Below, piece by piece: positions 8,328 through 16,965 of a stretch of 64,000 bases of DNA (position 1 is the stretch's first letter; the number at the start of each line of letters is the position of its first letter). The DNA is from JBBSBL01 sp038251325. Lineage in GTDB: Bacteria > Actinomycetota > Thermoleophilia > Solirubrobacterales > Solirubrobacteraceae. The stretch covers positions 90,104 to 154,103 of the forward strand of contig JBBSBL010000001.1 of the NCBI GenBank assembly GCA_038251325.1. Reading direction: 5' to 3'. Under the pieces are notes generated by a model. That model had not been told where the DNA came from, ran no database searches, and saw only the letters and a program-made list of their open reading frames with translations. Position numbers and translations under genes: made by a program.

Positions 8328-10094
8328 TCAGGCGCGCAACCTGAGCAGCCGGCCGCGCCCGATGCCCGCCTGCGCGCCGACGTCGGTTCCGTGCGCGAGG
8401 ATCCAGCGGGCCATGGGCGTGCAGCGTCTGCGGGTCGCGGGCGTGCGCCAGCATCGGACCCGGGCCACCAGGGCGTAGCGCACCCGGCCGGCATGGACCG
8501 CGTCCGCGAGACCGTCGGTCGAGAGCAGCGACGTCGAGCCCAGGCTCGTGAGCACGAGCACCGGACGCCCGTCGCGAGCGATCAACGGACCGGCCTGCGC
8601 CGCGGGCAGGGTGGCGACGTCATAGCGCGCCCCGTGGCGATGCGCGCGCAGGAACGACGACAGCGACTCCACGGCGCGGACGGGGAGCGCTCCCGGACGC
8701 CCCGAATCCTGCTGGCCACCGGCGACGACACGGGTGGACACCGCGAGCGGCAGCACGAGCACGACCGCCATCGCCGCCGCCGTCAGGGCCGTGACGCCGG
8801 ACGCGGGCAGCCGCCGACCGGATCGGGCGAGGAGGACGAGGACCGCCGCGCCGCCGCCGAAGGCCGCGGCCGCGACGCCAGCGGCCACCGTCGCGCTGCC
8901 CGCGACGCGTGCCGAGACCACGCTCCCCGCGACACTCGCCACGACGCCCGCGCCCAGCGCGACCGTCATCGCCGGCCGCCGCGCGGCCTGACTCGCCAGC
9001 CACGCGACGCTCGCCCCCAGCACGGCCGCGACCGACGGCGTCATAGCCTCGAGGTAGCGCACGTTGAGCTGGCGCATCCGCGTGAACAGCACCACGCCGG
9101 TCAGCAGCCAGACGGCCAGGAACGCGACGCTCGCCCACGACCGCCGGCCGCCACGACCGCGCCGGAGCACGAGTGCCCCGACGACCGCCGCCGCGCCGAG
9201 CACCAGCGCGGCCAGCAGCTCGGTGCCGATCACCCCGCCGAGATGCAGCGGTCCCGCCGGATCGAGCAGCCGCGCCGGCCCCGAGGTCCCGGCCCGGCCG
9301 GGCCGGAGCGCTGCTGCGGCGTCGAGGCGCTGGGTCCCGTTGAAGACGAAGACCACGTTCCAGACGCTGCCGTCCGTGGACCCGATCGGGAACGGCCGGC
9401 GGCCGGGAAGCAACGACACCGCGACGAGCCAGCTCAAGGCCACCCCGACGAACGCGGCCCCGGAGCCGGCGAGGCGGCGCGCCCGTTCGACGACGCTCCC
9501 CTCGGCGGCGAGGCAGTACAGGACGACCAACGCGGGCACCACGACCAGGGCTTCGAACAGCTTGACGTTGAAGGCGAGCCCGAGGACCGCGCCGCCGAGC
9601 AGGAGCGACCGAGTCGAGCGCTCCTGCGCGCCGCGGAGGACCAGCCAGGCGCTGAGCACGACCAACGCCATCATCACCGAGTCCATCGTGTCGCTGCGCG
9701 CCGTGAGCACGGCCGCGGGCAGTACGGCCATGGCCGCCGCCGCCGCGAGCCCGGCCCGTCGATCGAAGAGTCGCCGGACCAGGAGATACAGGAGCGGGAT
9801 CGCCAGGGTGCCGGCGAGCGCCTCGGGCAGCCGCAACGAGGTCGAGGAGAACCCGAACAGCTGGACGCTCGCCACCTGGAGCCACAGGTCCACCGGCACC
9901 TTGTCCACCGACACCGACCCGCCGGGCTCGAACGCCCCCAGCACGAAGTTGTGCCAGGAGAGCGACATCGAGCGCACCGCGGCGTCGTAGAACGGGTTGG
10001 CCGGCACGGCGGCGAACGCGCCGAAGCGCAAGGCCGCGCCGAGCGCCACGATCGCGCCGAGCGCGGCCGCCCGCGCAGCTCTCCGCGGGATCAT
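8328..10094 (-). CDS. GT39-family membrane glycosyltransferase (ArnT/PMT-like)
   Basis: A 588-residue polytopic protein starting with ATG at 10094. The first loop has NPFYDAAVRSMSLSWHNF followed by VSVDKVPVDLWLQ, where the Asp residues occupy the place of the catalytic acidic residues of PMT/ArnT-type GT-C enzymes. About ten further hydrophobic helices follow, then a C-terminal soluble tail after residue 500. These enzymes transfer sugars from polyprenyl-phosphate donors to proteins or envelope lipids outside the membrane. It ends 4 bp after the GDSL gene, which is on the opposite strand. Confidence 0.8.
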   Translation of the reverse strand: MIPRRAARAAALGAIVALGAALRFGAFAAVPANPFYDAAVRSMSLSWHNFVLGAFEPGGSVSVDKVPVDLWLQVASVQLFGFSSTSLRLPEALAGTLAIPLLYLLVRRLFDRRAGLAAAAAMAVLPAAVLTARSDTMDSVMMALVVLSAWLVLRGAQERSTRSLLLGGAVLGLAFNVKLFEALVVVPALVVLYCLAAEGSVVERARRLAGSGAAFVGVALSWLVAVSLLPGRRPFPIGSTDGSVWNVVFVFNGTQRLDAAAALRPGRAGTSGPARLLDPAGPLHLGGVIGTELLAALVLGAAAVVGALVLRRGRGGRRSWASVAFLAVWLLTGVVLFTRMRQLNVRYLEAMTPSVAAVLGASVAWLASQAARRPAMTVALGAGVVASVAGSVVSARVAGSATVAAGVAAAAFGGGAAVLVLLARSGRRLPASGVTALTAAAMAVVLVLPLAVSTRVVAGGQQDSGRPGALPVRAVESLSSFLRAHRHGARYDVATLPAAQAGPLIARDGRPVLVLTSLGSTSLLSTDGLADAVHAGRVRYALVARVRCWRTPATRRRCTPMARWILAHGTDVGAQAGIGRGRLLRLRA

Positions 10095-10139
10095 GCGACC
10101 AGCGTGGCGTGCCCTGCATGGTGCCCCGTTGGAGGCCGG

Positions 10140-11483
10140 TTAGCGTCCGGTTGCGGCCGCCGGCTCCGTGGCCTCGGCTGCCGACGGCCCCAGCCGCTCG
10201 CGCAGGACGAGGGTCGCGAGGTGGGCGACGACGACGCCGACGATGACCAGCGGACCGGTCGCCAGCCCCGCCTTGGAGGTCAGCAGCAGCGCGAGCACCA
10301 CCGCCGAGAGCGGGAGCGGGAGCGCCGAGACGAAGGCCGCGCCGAGGCCGACGGCCACGGCGGGGGTGAGGGAGAAACCGGGGAGCTGAGCGGCCATCAG
10401 CCCGGCCGCCGCGCCGAGGAACAGGGCCGGGAACGCCGGGCCACCGCGGAAGCTGCCGAGCGAGAGGGCGTAGGCGACCCCCTTGAACGCGATGACGAGC
10501 GCGAGCGCCGAGAGCGACCAGGTGCTCGCGTGGGCGACGAGCCCGGGCAGCTGGTCCTGACCGGAGAACAGCACCTCCTCGACGCCCTTGTCCGTGGCCT
10601 CGGCGAAGGCGACGCCGAGGCCGGCGACCGCGAGGCCGACGGCGGGCAGGACGACGAACGGCCGCGGCGTCGCCACGCGCACGGTCGCGCGGGCGAGCGT
10701 GAAGATCCCGAACACGACCACGGCGATGACGAGGGACATCGCGATCGTCCAGCCGAAGTCGGCCACGTCCGGGCGGGCGAAGGCCGGCAGCGGCAGGACG
10801 CCGATCGAGATGTCGGCGGTGCTGAGTCCCGTCCACGATCCCATCCCGAGCGAGACCAGCGACCCGATGCCGGCGGCGAGCAGACCGGGCAGCAGCACCA
10901 GGGTGCGCTGCGGCCCGCCCAGCCCGGTTGCCTCGATCAGCAGCACGGCCGCGATGAGCGGCGAGCCGAACAGGAACGAGACCGCGGCGAACGTCCCCGC
11001 GACCGCGAGGAGCTCCGCCACTTCGGGCGGAGCGTCGCGTCGCAGCACGCGGATCGAGAGCACGCCGAGCCCGCCGCCGAGCGCGATCAGCGGCGCCTCC
11101 GGGCCGAGCACGAGCCCGAGGCCGATCGACGCGAGCGCCGCCAGCAGGACGCTCGGCAGCTCGATCGGCTGGGTCGGCGAGGGGTTGAGGCCGCCGGCGG
11201 GAACGTGACCGCCGCGGCCCGGGAGGCGGGCGATCGCGAAGGCGGTCACCACGCCGGCGAGCGCGAGCCACGGGAAGTACCACCACCGAGGCGTGCTGTC
11301 ATATCCCAGCTCTTTGGGCAGGTCGGTGAACACGCCGACCTGCATCTGATGAATGAGCTGGAGGAATCCCCAGGCGGCGAGCGAGGCGATGACCCCCACC
11401 ACGGCCGCAAGCACGAGCAGCACCGCGAACTGCCGGCTGCGCATGGTCGCGTCGGGGTCCTGCGGGGCGGCGGGCTCGGCCAC
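10140..11483 (-). CDS. ClC-type chloride channel / Cl-/H+ antiporter
   Basis: A 447-residue protein from the GTG at 11483 (VAEPAAPQDPDA). The start is supported by a TACGCT -10-like box 6 nt upstream; the frame remains open beyond it. ClC signatures: a degenerate selectivity loop GRGGHVPAGGL near residue 95, LGLVLGPEAPLIALGGG with the gating glutamate, and FRGGPAFPALFLGAAAG corresponding to GGxFxPxxxxG. About ten helices follow. No CBS domains are present. It mediates chloride transport across the cytoplasmic membrane. Confidence 0.88.
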   Translation of the reverse strand: MAEPAAPQDPDATMRSRQFAVLLVLAAVVGVIASLAAWGFLQLIHQMQVGVFTDLPKELGYDSTPRWWYFPWLALAGVVTAFAIARLPGRGGHVPAGGLNPSPTQPIELPSVLLAALASIGLGLVLGPEAPLIALGGGLGVLSIRVLRRDAPPEVAELLAVAGTFAAVSFLFGSPLIAAVLLIEATGLGGPQRTLVLLPGLLAAGIGSLVSLGMGSWTGLSTADISIGVLPLPAFARPDVADFGWTIAMSLVIAVVVFGIFTLARATVRVATPRPFVVLPAVGLAVAGLGVAFAEATDKGVEEVLFSGQDQLPGLVAHASTWSLSALALVIAFKGVAYALSLGSFRGGPAFPALFLGAAAGLMAAQLPGFSLTPAVAVGLGAAFVSALPLPLSAVVLALLLTSKAGLATGPLVIVGVVVAHLATLVLRERLGPSAAEATEPAAATGR

Positions 11484-11489
11484 GCGGCG

Positions 11490-11495
11490 AGCGTA
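11490..11495 (-). promoter_or_regulatory. -10-like TACGCT before ClC gene
   Basis: On the minus strand TACGCT (within GGATACGCT) ends 6 nt before the GTG at 11483. This matches the leaderless spacing seen at several other genes in the window. Confidence 0.4.
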
Positions 11496-11515
11496 TCCGT
11501 TCGCCCGGGCGGGGT

Positions 11516-11536
11516 CGTCATCCGGTCGGGATGACG
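11516..11536. promoter_or_regulatory. perfect 8-bp dyad in divergent ClC/methyltransferase promoter
   Basis: CGTCATCC and GGATGACG form a perfect inverted repeat with a 5-nt spacer, midway between the divergent ClC and methyltransferase genes. It resembles the CATCC-N8-GGATG sites of the 19-34 kb block, but the spacer is 3 nt shorter and no -10 lies at the matching distance. It could be a related operator for a homodimeric regulator. Confidence 0.45.
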
Positions 11537-11596
11537 CGATGGGCCGTCGGCGCCGCGTGCGTATGCTGGGCCTGACCACCGGAAAGGGGAGCGAAC

Positions 11597-12481
11597 GTGA
11601 GCACCGCCGAGACCCGCTGGGGCGACGCGGAGAACGCGGAGGCGACGGCGGCGTGGGACGGTCCGCTGTTCGAGACCTTCGTCCGCTTCCGCCAACTGGT
11701 CACGACTGGGCTCGCCCCTCACGGCCAGGCGGCAATGCAGCTCAGCGCGCCGCAGCCAGGTGAGCGCGTCCTCGACGTCGGCTGCGGATTCGGCGACACC
11801 ACCCAGGAGCTCGCCGAGCGGGTCGGCCCCGACGGCGAGGCGGTCGGGATCGACGTGGCGGCGCGCTTCATCGCGACCGCACGGGAGGAGGCGGGCTCGG
11901 CCGAGGCGCGGAACGTGAGCTTCCGCGTGGCCGACGCGCAGACCGACCCCCTCGGCGACGGCTTCAACTTGGCCTACTCGCGCATGGGCACGATGTTCTT
12001 CGCCGCCCCCGTGCCGGCGATGCGCAACATCCGCGCGGCGCTGCGGCCGGGAGGCCGCTTCGCGATGGTCGTGTGGCGCCAGCGGATCGACAACGACTGG
12101 CTCTACCGCGCCCAGACGATCGTCGAGCCGATCGTCGAGCGTCCCGAGGAGTACGACGAGCCGACCTGCGGGCCGGGCCCGTTCTCAATGGCCAATGCGG
12201 ACACCACCTCGGAGATCCTGGTGCACGCCGGCTTCACCGACATCGCGCTGCAGCGTTGCGACCTCCCGCTCCAGATCGGTCGCGACCTGGACGAGGCCGT
12301 CGACTTCGCGATGTCGCTCGGGCCGGCGGGCGAGATCCTGCGTCTCGCGGGAGACCGCGCGGCCAACCGGCACGGCGAGGTCCGCGCCGCGCTGCGCGAG
12401 GGGTTGGCCGAGTACGTCGGGCCGGACGGCCTCTGGGCGCCGGCGTCGACGTGGATCGTGACGGCGACGGCGCCGGAGTAG
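11597..12481 (+). CDS. class I SAM-dependent methyltransferase
   Basis: A 294-residue protein, GTG at 11597 preceded by GGAAAGGGGAG. Motif I is VLDVGCGFGDTTQELAE near residue 57, with the acidic motif II in AVGIDVAARFIATARE. Motif III-like VADAQTDPLGDGFNLAYSR and the post-III RAALRPGGRFAMVVWR segment also match UbiE/Methyltransf_11-type enzymes. The acceptor is not identifiable. A TATGCT box lies at 11562-11567. It diverges from the ClC gene across a perfect dyad. Confidence 0.88.
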   Translation: MSTAETRWGDAENAEATAAWDGPLFETFVRFRQLVTTGLAPHGQAAMQLSAPQPGERVLDVGCGFGDTTQELAERVGPDGEAVGIDVAARFIATAREEAGSAEARNVSFRVADAQTDPLGDGFNLAYSRMGTMFFAAPVPAMRNIRAALRPGGRFAMVVWRQRIDNDWLYRAQTIVEPIVERPEEYDEPTCGPGPFSMANADTTSEILVHAGFTDIALQRCDLPLQIGRDLDEAVDFAMSLGPAGEILRLAGDRAANRHGEVRAALREGLAEYVGPDGLWAPASTWIVTATAPE

Positions 12482-12533
12482 TTCGGGCCGCGTTACGACG
12501 AGGTCGGCGGCGGTGGCCGGGTGCGCCGAGGCG

Positions 12534-12821
12534 CTACTTCATCCGCTGCTCGAGCTTCAGCTCGCACATCTCCACGGAGGCCCGTGTGCCCGGCGTCTCG
12601 GAGGGGTCCATCGCCCCGAGGGTCTTGGCGGCGGTGCTCATGTCCTCCGCCGTGTCAAAGTGCTGAAGGACTACCGCCGTGCCCTGGTCCTGGTCGAACA
12701 GGACCTGGATGGCCGTGCCGGGGACGCCAGGCGGCGGCCCTTCGGACTGCTTGATGCGAGCGACAACGCCGTCGACCTTCTCGGGCGTCACATCGGTGAA
12801 GCGGACGACACGCATGTACAC
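12534..12821 (-). CDS. small alpha/beta hypothetical protein (ABM-like)
   Basis: A 95-residue protein read from the GTG at 12821, 7 nt after AGGAGAG; an ATG two codons later is too far from that site. The sequence MRVVRFTDVTPEKVDGVVAR, then GTAIQVLFDQDQGTAVVLQ, then DTAEDMSTAAKTLGAM suggests a ferredoxin-like dimeric alpha-beta barrel (antibiotic biosynthesis monooxygenase or stress-responsive type). No catalytic residues are recognisable. A TACGCT box at 12850-12855 (minus) is a plausible promoter. Confidence 0.7.
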   Translation of the reverse strand: MYMRVVRFTDVTPEKVDGVVARIKQSEGPPPGVPGTAIQVLFDQDQGTAVVLQHFDTAEDMSTAAKTLGAMDPSETPGTRASVEMCELKLEQRMK

Positions 12822-13040
12822 GAGAACTCTCCTCTCGTTGAGTCCGCCGAGCGTATACGCGCGGTGCGGCGGAGTCCATCCGTCTCGTCGGAGCGACTGC
12901 GACCCGCATGGCGGCGAGCGAGTGCCCGAACGAGCAGGCGCCGAGGCTCATTCGCCCTTGCGATGATGCACGTCCCTGGCTCGCGTCGGCCCAGGCCCTG
13001 AACCAACTGCACAACGCTCCGGAACTGGGGAGGAGAGATC

Positions 13041-13472
13041 ATGACGGCGAAGGGTGCCCCGAACAGCGTGACCGGTTCGGAAAACATCACGAAGAGGATC
13101 GAGGAGCTGGGGGACTGGAGGGGCGAGATGCTCGCCCGGGTTCGCCGGCTCATCCACGATGCGGACCCGGAGATCCAGGAGGAATGGAAATGGGCGAAGG
13201 CCTCCTCTCCTGGGACTCCGGTCTGGTCGCACGACGGCATCGTCTGTACCGGGGAGTCCTACAAGCAGGTCGTGAAGCTCACCTTCGCCCGAGGCGCCTC
13301 CCTCCAGGACCCCAAGAAGCTGTTCAACTCCAGCCTCGAGGGGAGCACGCGCCGAGCCATCGACATTCGCGAAGGCGAGACGCTCGACGAGGCCGCCTTC
13401 GAGGAATTGATCCGCTCGGCGGTGGCCGCCAACTGCGCGGCTCGGGCCCGCCGGGCATCCCCGAAGAAGTAG
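13041..13472 (+). CDS. DUF1801 domain protein (YdhG-like)
   Basis: A 143-residue protein, ATG at 13041 behind GGGAGGAGAGATC. It matches DUF1801 proteins: RIEELGDWRGEMLARVRRLI near the start, then EIQEEWKWAKASSPGTPVW, TGESYKQVVKLTFARGASL and a C-terminal helix DEAAFEELIRSAVAAN. The family is small and cytoplasmic, has a bacterial YdhG-like fold, and no firmly assigned reaction. It stands alone between two unrelated short genes. Confidence 0.82.
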   Translation: MTAKGAPNSVTGSENITKRIEELGDWRGEMLARVRRLIHDADPEIQEEWKWAKASSPGTPVWSHDGIVCTGESYKQVVKLTFARGASLQDPKKLFNSSLEGSTRRAIDIREGETLDEAAFEELIRSAVAANCAARARRASPKK

Positions 13473-13573
13473 CTCGGACCGCGCCCAGCGCCGCAAGGGC
13501 GGAAGGCGTCGCGGCGTGGACGGACGTCTGCCGCAAAGTGCGGGACTCTGGGACCGCCGAGCACGATCCGAGA

Positions 13574-13740
13574 TGCCCATCTTGGAGCTGGTAAGGCTGC
13601 GGGACGGCCTGGTGTGGCGCAACATGTTCGTCCGCGATCGCGCCGAAGCACTCGCGGCGGCCAGAGCGCCCGACATGTGCCCCAGCCCGACGGGGTCTGA
13701 GCGCAGCTCGGTCTCGCGGTCAACTGCTCGGGGATTCTGA
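13574..13740 (+). pseudogene. remnant of a SnoaL-like protein C-terminus
   Basis: The frame reads PILELVRLRDGLVWRNMFV then RDRAEALAAARAPD, which resembles the last strand and helix of NTF2/SnoaL proteins (LxRxRDGxVxxxxxFxDRxEALxAAG). No complete domain precedes it, and the tail to TGA at 13740 is unrelated. It is probably a decayed relative of the intact NTF2-like gene at 13749. The homology judgement rests on about 30 residues. Confidence 0.35.
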
Positions 13741-13748
13741 ACACCGAC

Positions 13749-14150
13749 ATGTCGGCGGAGAGCGTGGCAGTGGTTCGCGGTATGTGGGAGGCGTTCCTGC
13801 GCAATGACTTCGAGGACTCGCTGTCCGCGTTCGACCCGGACATCGAGTGGGATGGAACGAACCTGCCCGACGGGACGATCTCGCACGGGCTCGATGCCGT
13901 CGTCGATCACACAACCAAGTGGGCCGAAACGTGGGAGACCTGGGAGGTCGAGCTCGAGGACGTGATCGATGCCGGCGACGACCGGGTGGTCGCATTCATC
14001 CGCGAGCGGGGCCGCACGAAGGCCGGACTCGAGGTCAGCGAGCGGCACTCGGAGCTTTACAGGGTGCGCAACGGGAAGATCGCGTACCGCAAGGGCTTCT
14101 CGGACGCCGATCAGGCCCTCGACGCCGCCGGCCTCCCGCGGAGGCGGTAG
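13749..14150 (+). CDS. SnoaL-like / NTF2-fold protein
   Basis: A 133-residue NTF2-like protein, ATG at 13749. VAVVRGMWEAFLRNDFEDSL and FDPDIEWDGTNLPDGTISHG are characteristic, as is RVRNGKIAYRKGFSDADQAL at the end. It is the third intact family member in the window, with pairs at 5741 and 6142. It directly follows a fragment that looks like a second copy. No ligand can be assigned. Confidence 0.78.
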   Translation: MSAESVAVVRGMWEAFLRNDFEDSLSAFDPDIEWDGTNLPDGTISHGLDAVVDHTTKWAETWETWEVELEDVIDAGDDRVVAFIRERGRTKAGLEVSERHSELYRVRNGKIAYRKGFSDADQALDAAGLPRRR

Positions 14151-14382
14151 CCGACCTTCGGCGTGGGCTGTCGCATTGCGGGGGGATACTCGCCGGGGAC
14201 CCACTCCGGGTGAGCGGCTCGCTTCTCCATTCGGCACAGCGATCACGCTGGCGCCGACTCAGGCCGTGATCGCTCCGGACGAGAAGGAGGAGGTCACGCG
14301 GGACCGCCCGGCCGAGACGCCCGCTCGGACGAGCAGCATCGGGAGACGGACAAGGCCGGTGGCGCCCAATCCCGCGGCACAA

Positions 14383-14408
14383 GAAAACCCGGCACTAGCA
14401 GGGCTTTC
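14383..14408 (-). terminator. intrinsic terminator of tRNA-Thr
   Basis: On the minus strand, just after the tRNA 3' end, GAAAGCCCTGC-TAGT-GCCGGGTTTTC folds into a hairpin with two mismatches, and TTTTCTT follows. Its position, 5 nt past the tRNA, supports a Rho-independent terminator. Confidence 0.65.
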
Positions 14409-14412
14409 GCAG

Positions 14413-14485
<73 letters not shown>

Positions 14486-14542
14486 GAGAACCGGCGCACC
14501 GGGCGGCTCATGTTAGCGGCCGTCTCCGGGCCCAACAGCGGG

Positions 14543-15133
14543 TCATTCGCGGGCGATCTCCCGGCCGACGCTGAGCGCCTCCCGCGTCTCGGGATCGAGC
14601 TCGGCATACCGGGCGTCGGGCGCGGCGCCGAGCGCGTCGAGGGTCTTGCTGAAGAAGCTGCGCGCGGCGGCGGCGAGGACGATGTCGAGGATCTCCGCGT
14701 CGGTCAGCCCGAGGCCGCGCAGGCGATCGACGTCGTCCTGGCTGACCGAGGTGGCGTCGTCCGCGACCTTGTCGGCCAGGTCCATGACGGCGACCTCGAC
14801 GGGGTCGAGGCCGGCGGCGCGGTGGTCGTCCACCACCGCGCGGACCGCCTCGGGATCCAGGAATCGGTCGATCAGCACCGCGCCGTGAGCGAGCGTGCAG
14901 TAGCTGGAGCGGAGGCGGCGTGCCGCCGCGACTGTGGCGAGCTCGTAGCGTCGCGGATCCATCTCCGCCTTGATGGCGCCGTTCAGCTGCCGCCAGGCCG
15001 CGTACACCTCGGGCCGCAGCGAGAAGGCGCGGGTGAAGTTCGGCAGGAACCCGAACGTATCCCGATCGGTCTCGTACATCGTCGCGACCGCCTCGGTTGC
15101 CGAGGCCTCGGGCACCGTCTCGATGAAGGTCAT
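14543..15133 (-). CDS. carboxymuconolactone decarboxylase / AhpD-like peroxidase-related protein
   Basis: A 196-residue protein, ATG at 15133 preceded by GCAGGAGGGGTTG. The segment RYELATVAAARRLRSSYCTL followed by AHGAVLIDRF matches the CMD/AhpD fold (peroxidase-related family), with the conserved ExxTVAAAxxxxxxYC..AH pattern. There is a single Cys before the His rather than a CxxC pair, so classical AhpD disulfide chemistry is doubtful. LTDAEILDIVLAAAARSFF is the second repeat helix. It diverges from a flavoprotein oxidoreductase. Confidence 0.82.
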   Translation of the reverse strand: MTFIETVPEASATEAVATMYETDRDTFGFLPNFTRAFSLRPEVYAAWRQLNGAIKAEMDPRRYELATVAAARRLRSSYCTLAHGAVLIDRFLDPEAVRAVVDDHRAAGLDPVEVAVMDLADKVADDATSVSQDDVDRLRGLGLTDAEILDIVLAAAARSFFSKTLDALGAAPDARYAELDPETREALSVGREIARE

Positions 15134-15168
15134 CAACCCCTCCTGCCGCTCGACAGACCACCCCCACC

Positions 15169-15205
15169 AGCGTACTCGCGAGAGGACGCCGATTCGGGAT
15201 AGGTT
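15169..15205. promoter_or_regulatory. divergent -10-like boxes between AhpD-like and flavoprotein genes
   Basis: TACGCT at 15169-15174 (minus) serves the AhpD-like gene with a leader of about 35 nt. TAGGTT at 15200-15205 (plus) ends 6 nt before the ATG at 15212, suggesting a leaderless flavoprotein mRNA. The two hexamers sit back to back within 37 bp. Confidence 0.4.
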
Positions 15206-15211
15206 TCGCCG

Positions 15212-16360
15212 ATGAGCGAGCGAGTGGTCGTCCTCGGGGCGGGCTTCGGCGGACTGGAGCTCACTGCGACGCTGTCGGAGGCGCTCGGCGACGAGATCGA
15301 CGTGACGCTGATCGACAAGGGCGACGCGTTCGTGTTCGGGTTCTCGAAGCTCGACGTGATGTTCGGTCGCACGACGCCGGCCGCCGTCCGGTTGGCCTAC
15401 GGCGACATCGCGAAGCCCGGCGTGCGCGTGCTGCGGGAGACGATCACGGCGATCGACCCCGAGGCCCGCCGCGTGACCACCGACGCGGGCGTCCACGACG
15501 CCGACGTCCTCGTCGTCGCGCTCGGCGCCGACTACGACATGGACGCGACCCCCGGCCTCGCCGAGGGCGGGAACGAGTTCTACTCCGTGGCTGGGGCCGA
15601 GCGGCTGGCCACGATCCTCCCGACGTTCTCGAAGGGGCACGCGGTCATCGGCGTGTGCGGCGCGCAGTTCAAGTGCCCGCCGGCGCCGAGCGAGTGCGCG
15701 CTGCTGCTCCATGACGAACTGACCGCGCGCGGCGTCCGCGACGACTGCGAGATCTCGTTCGCCCTGCCGTTCGACACGCCGGTGCCGCCGTCGCCGGAGA
15801 CCTCCGCCGCCCTGGTGGCGGAGTTCGCCGCGCGCGACATCACCCTCGTCGCCGGCCGCCGCGTGACCGCGATCGATCCGGCGCGAAACGTCGCCGTGCT
15901 CGACGACGGCGCCGAGTTACCGTTCGACCTGTTCCTCGGCGTGCCGAAGCACCGCGCCCCGGACGTCGTCATCGCCGGCGGCATGACCGAGGACGGCTAC
16001 GTGCCGGTGGACTCGGCCACGCTCGAGACCCGCTTCCCCGGCGTCTATGCGGTCGGCGACGTCGCCACGGCGGGCGTGCCGAAGGCCGGCGTCTTCGCCG
16101 AGGGCGCCGCCCGCATCGTGGCGCAGACGCTGATCGCCGGCGCCCGAGGCGGTCCGGGGCCGGGGCCTCATCTCGGGCGCGGCACCTGCTACATCGAGTT
16201 CGGCCGAGATCGGGTCGCGAGCGTGGACATCGACTTCCTCTCCGGTCCCACGCGAACCGGCACCTTCAATCCGCCGTCCGCTGCGCTGGTCGCCCAGAAG
16301 CAGCACTTCGGCGCGAGCCGCCGCGCACGGTGGTTCGGCAAGGAGGAGGCGCGAGCCTGA
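15212..16360 (+). CDS. FAD/NAD(P)-dependent oxidoreductase, SQR/FCSD-like
   Basis: A 382-residue flavoprotein, ATG at 15212. VVVLGAGFGGLELTATLSEA is the FAD-binding Rossmann motif, VVALGADYDMDATPGL the second dinucleotide strand, and FPGVYAVGDVATAGVPKAG the C-terminal FAD contact. The segment VCGAQFKCPPAPSECALLL resembles the Cys-Pro-Pro region of flavocytochrome c sulfide dehydrogenase and sulfide:quinone reductases. Sulfide or another sulfur compound is a plausible electron donor, but the substrate is not proven. It is a single-gene unit divergent from the AhpD-like gene. Confidence 0.8.
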   Translation: MSERVVVLGAGFGGLELTATLSEALGDEIDVTLIDKGDAFVFGFSKLDVMFGRTTPAAVRLAYGDIAKPGVRVLRETITAIDPEARRVTTDAGVHDADVLVVALGADYDMDATPGLAEGGNEFYSVAGAERLATILPTFSKGHAVIGVCGAQFKCPPAPSECALLLHDELTARGVRDDCEISFALPFDTPVPPSPETSAALVAEFAARDITLVAGRRVTAIDPARNVAVLDDGAELPFDLFLGVPKHRAPDVVIAGGMTEDGYVPVDSATLETRFPGVYAVGDVATAGVPKAGVFAEGAARIVAQTLIAGARGGPGPGPHLGRGTCYIEFGRDRVASVDIDFLSGPTRTGTFNPPSAALVAQKQHFGASRRARWFGKEEARA

Positions 16361-16370
16361 CGAGCCGCGC

Positions 16371-16913
16371 TCAGGACGGCTCGGCCAGGAGGGCGGCGAC
16401 CGTGGTCGGCACGACGCCAGGTACGCCCGCATCCAGCACGTCCTCCCCGCTGAGGGCCCGCACCACGCCGTAGCTCTCGGCCCCTGGCTCCGTATGTTCC
16501 AGGACGATGTCGGCCGGGATATCGACGAGCCAGTAGCGGCTCACGCCGGCGCCGGCGTACATCCGCGACTTCGACCGGTCCTGGGCGTGCGAGGAGATGG
16601 CGACCTCGGCCACCAGCAACGCGGTCGATGGATGGCGGTCAGGGTCCTCGTGATCTGCGGCGAGCGCGACATCCGGCTCCGGCCTCCAACCCTCGGCCAC
16701 GGCGAGCGGCATCTGGACGCGAAGCAGGTCCATGCGATGGGAACACAAACGCATGAGCTGCTGGATCACCCGCGCGTGACGTTCGCCCTGCGGGGTCATG
16801 TCGACCAGAAGGCCGTCGAGGAGCTCGACCCGCAGATCCTCCAGCGCACCGGCGTCGACCATGCGCCGGTACTCGGCGGAGGAGAGTCGGTGGACCTGCG
16901 GATCGATCGCCAT
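16371..16913 (-). CDS. Uma2-family (DUF820) putative restriction endonuclease
   Basis: 180 residues from the ATG at 16913 (MAIDPQVHRLSSAEYRRMV); an upstream ATG at 16985 adds 24 residues with no similarity. DUF820 PD-(D/E)xK features: RVELLDGLLVDMTPQGERHA, PEPDVALA for the active-site Asp, LLVAEVAISSHAQDRSKSR with the Glu and Lys pair, and YAGAGVSRYWLVDI. The family has a nuclease fold, is abundant in cyanobacteria and actinobacteria, and is often of unknown role. No modification gene is adjacent, so it may be a solitary nuclease. Confidence 0.82.
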   Translation of the reverse strand: MAIDPQVHRLSSAEYRRMVDAGALEDLRVELLDGLLVDMTPQGERHARVIQQLMRLCSHRMDLLRVQMPLAVAEGWRPEPDVALAADHEDPDRHPSTALLVAEVAISSHAQDRSKSRMYAGAGVSRYWLVDIPADIVLEHTEPGAESYGVVRALSGEDVLDAGVPGVVPTTVAALLAEPS

Positions 16914-16965
16914 GGAAAGGGGTGTGCTTTGCGGGGCTGGCGGGCCCAAACCGCCGACCCCGACA

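Noticed and set aside
8391..11534. A 1047-codon open frame on the plus strand
   Set aside because: Antisense to the GT39 and ClC genes. Its composition is Arg/Gly/His-rich and it lacks a domain or ribosome site, while the minus strand shows clear families.
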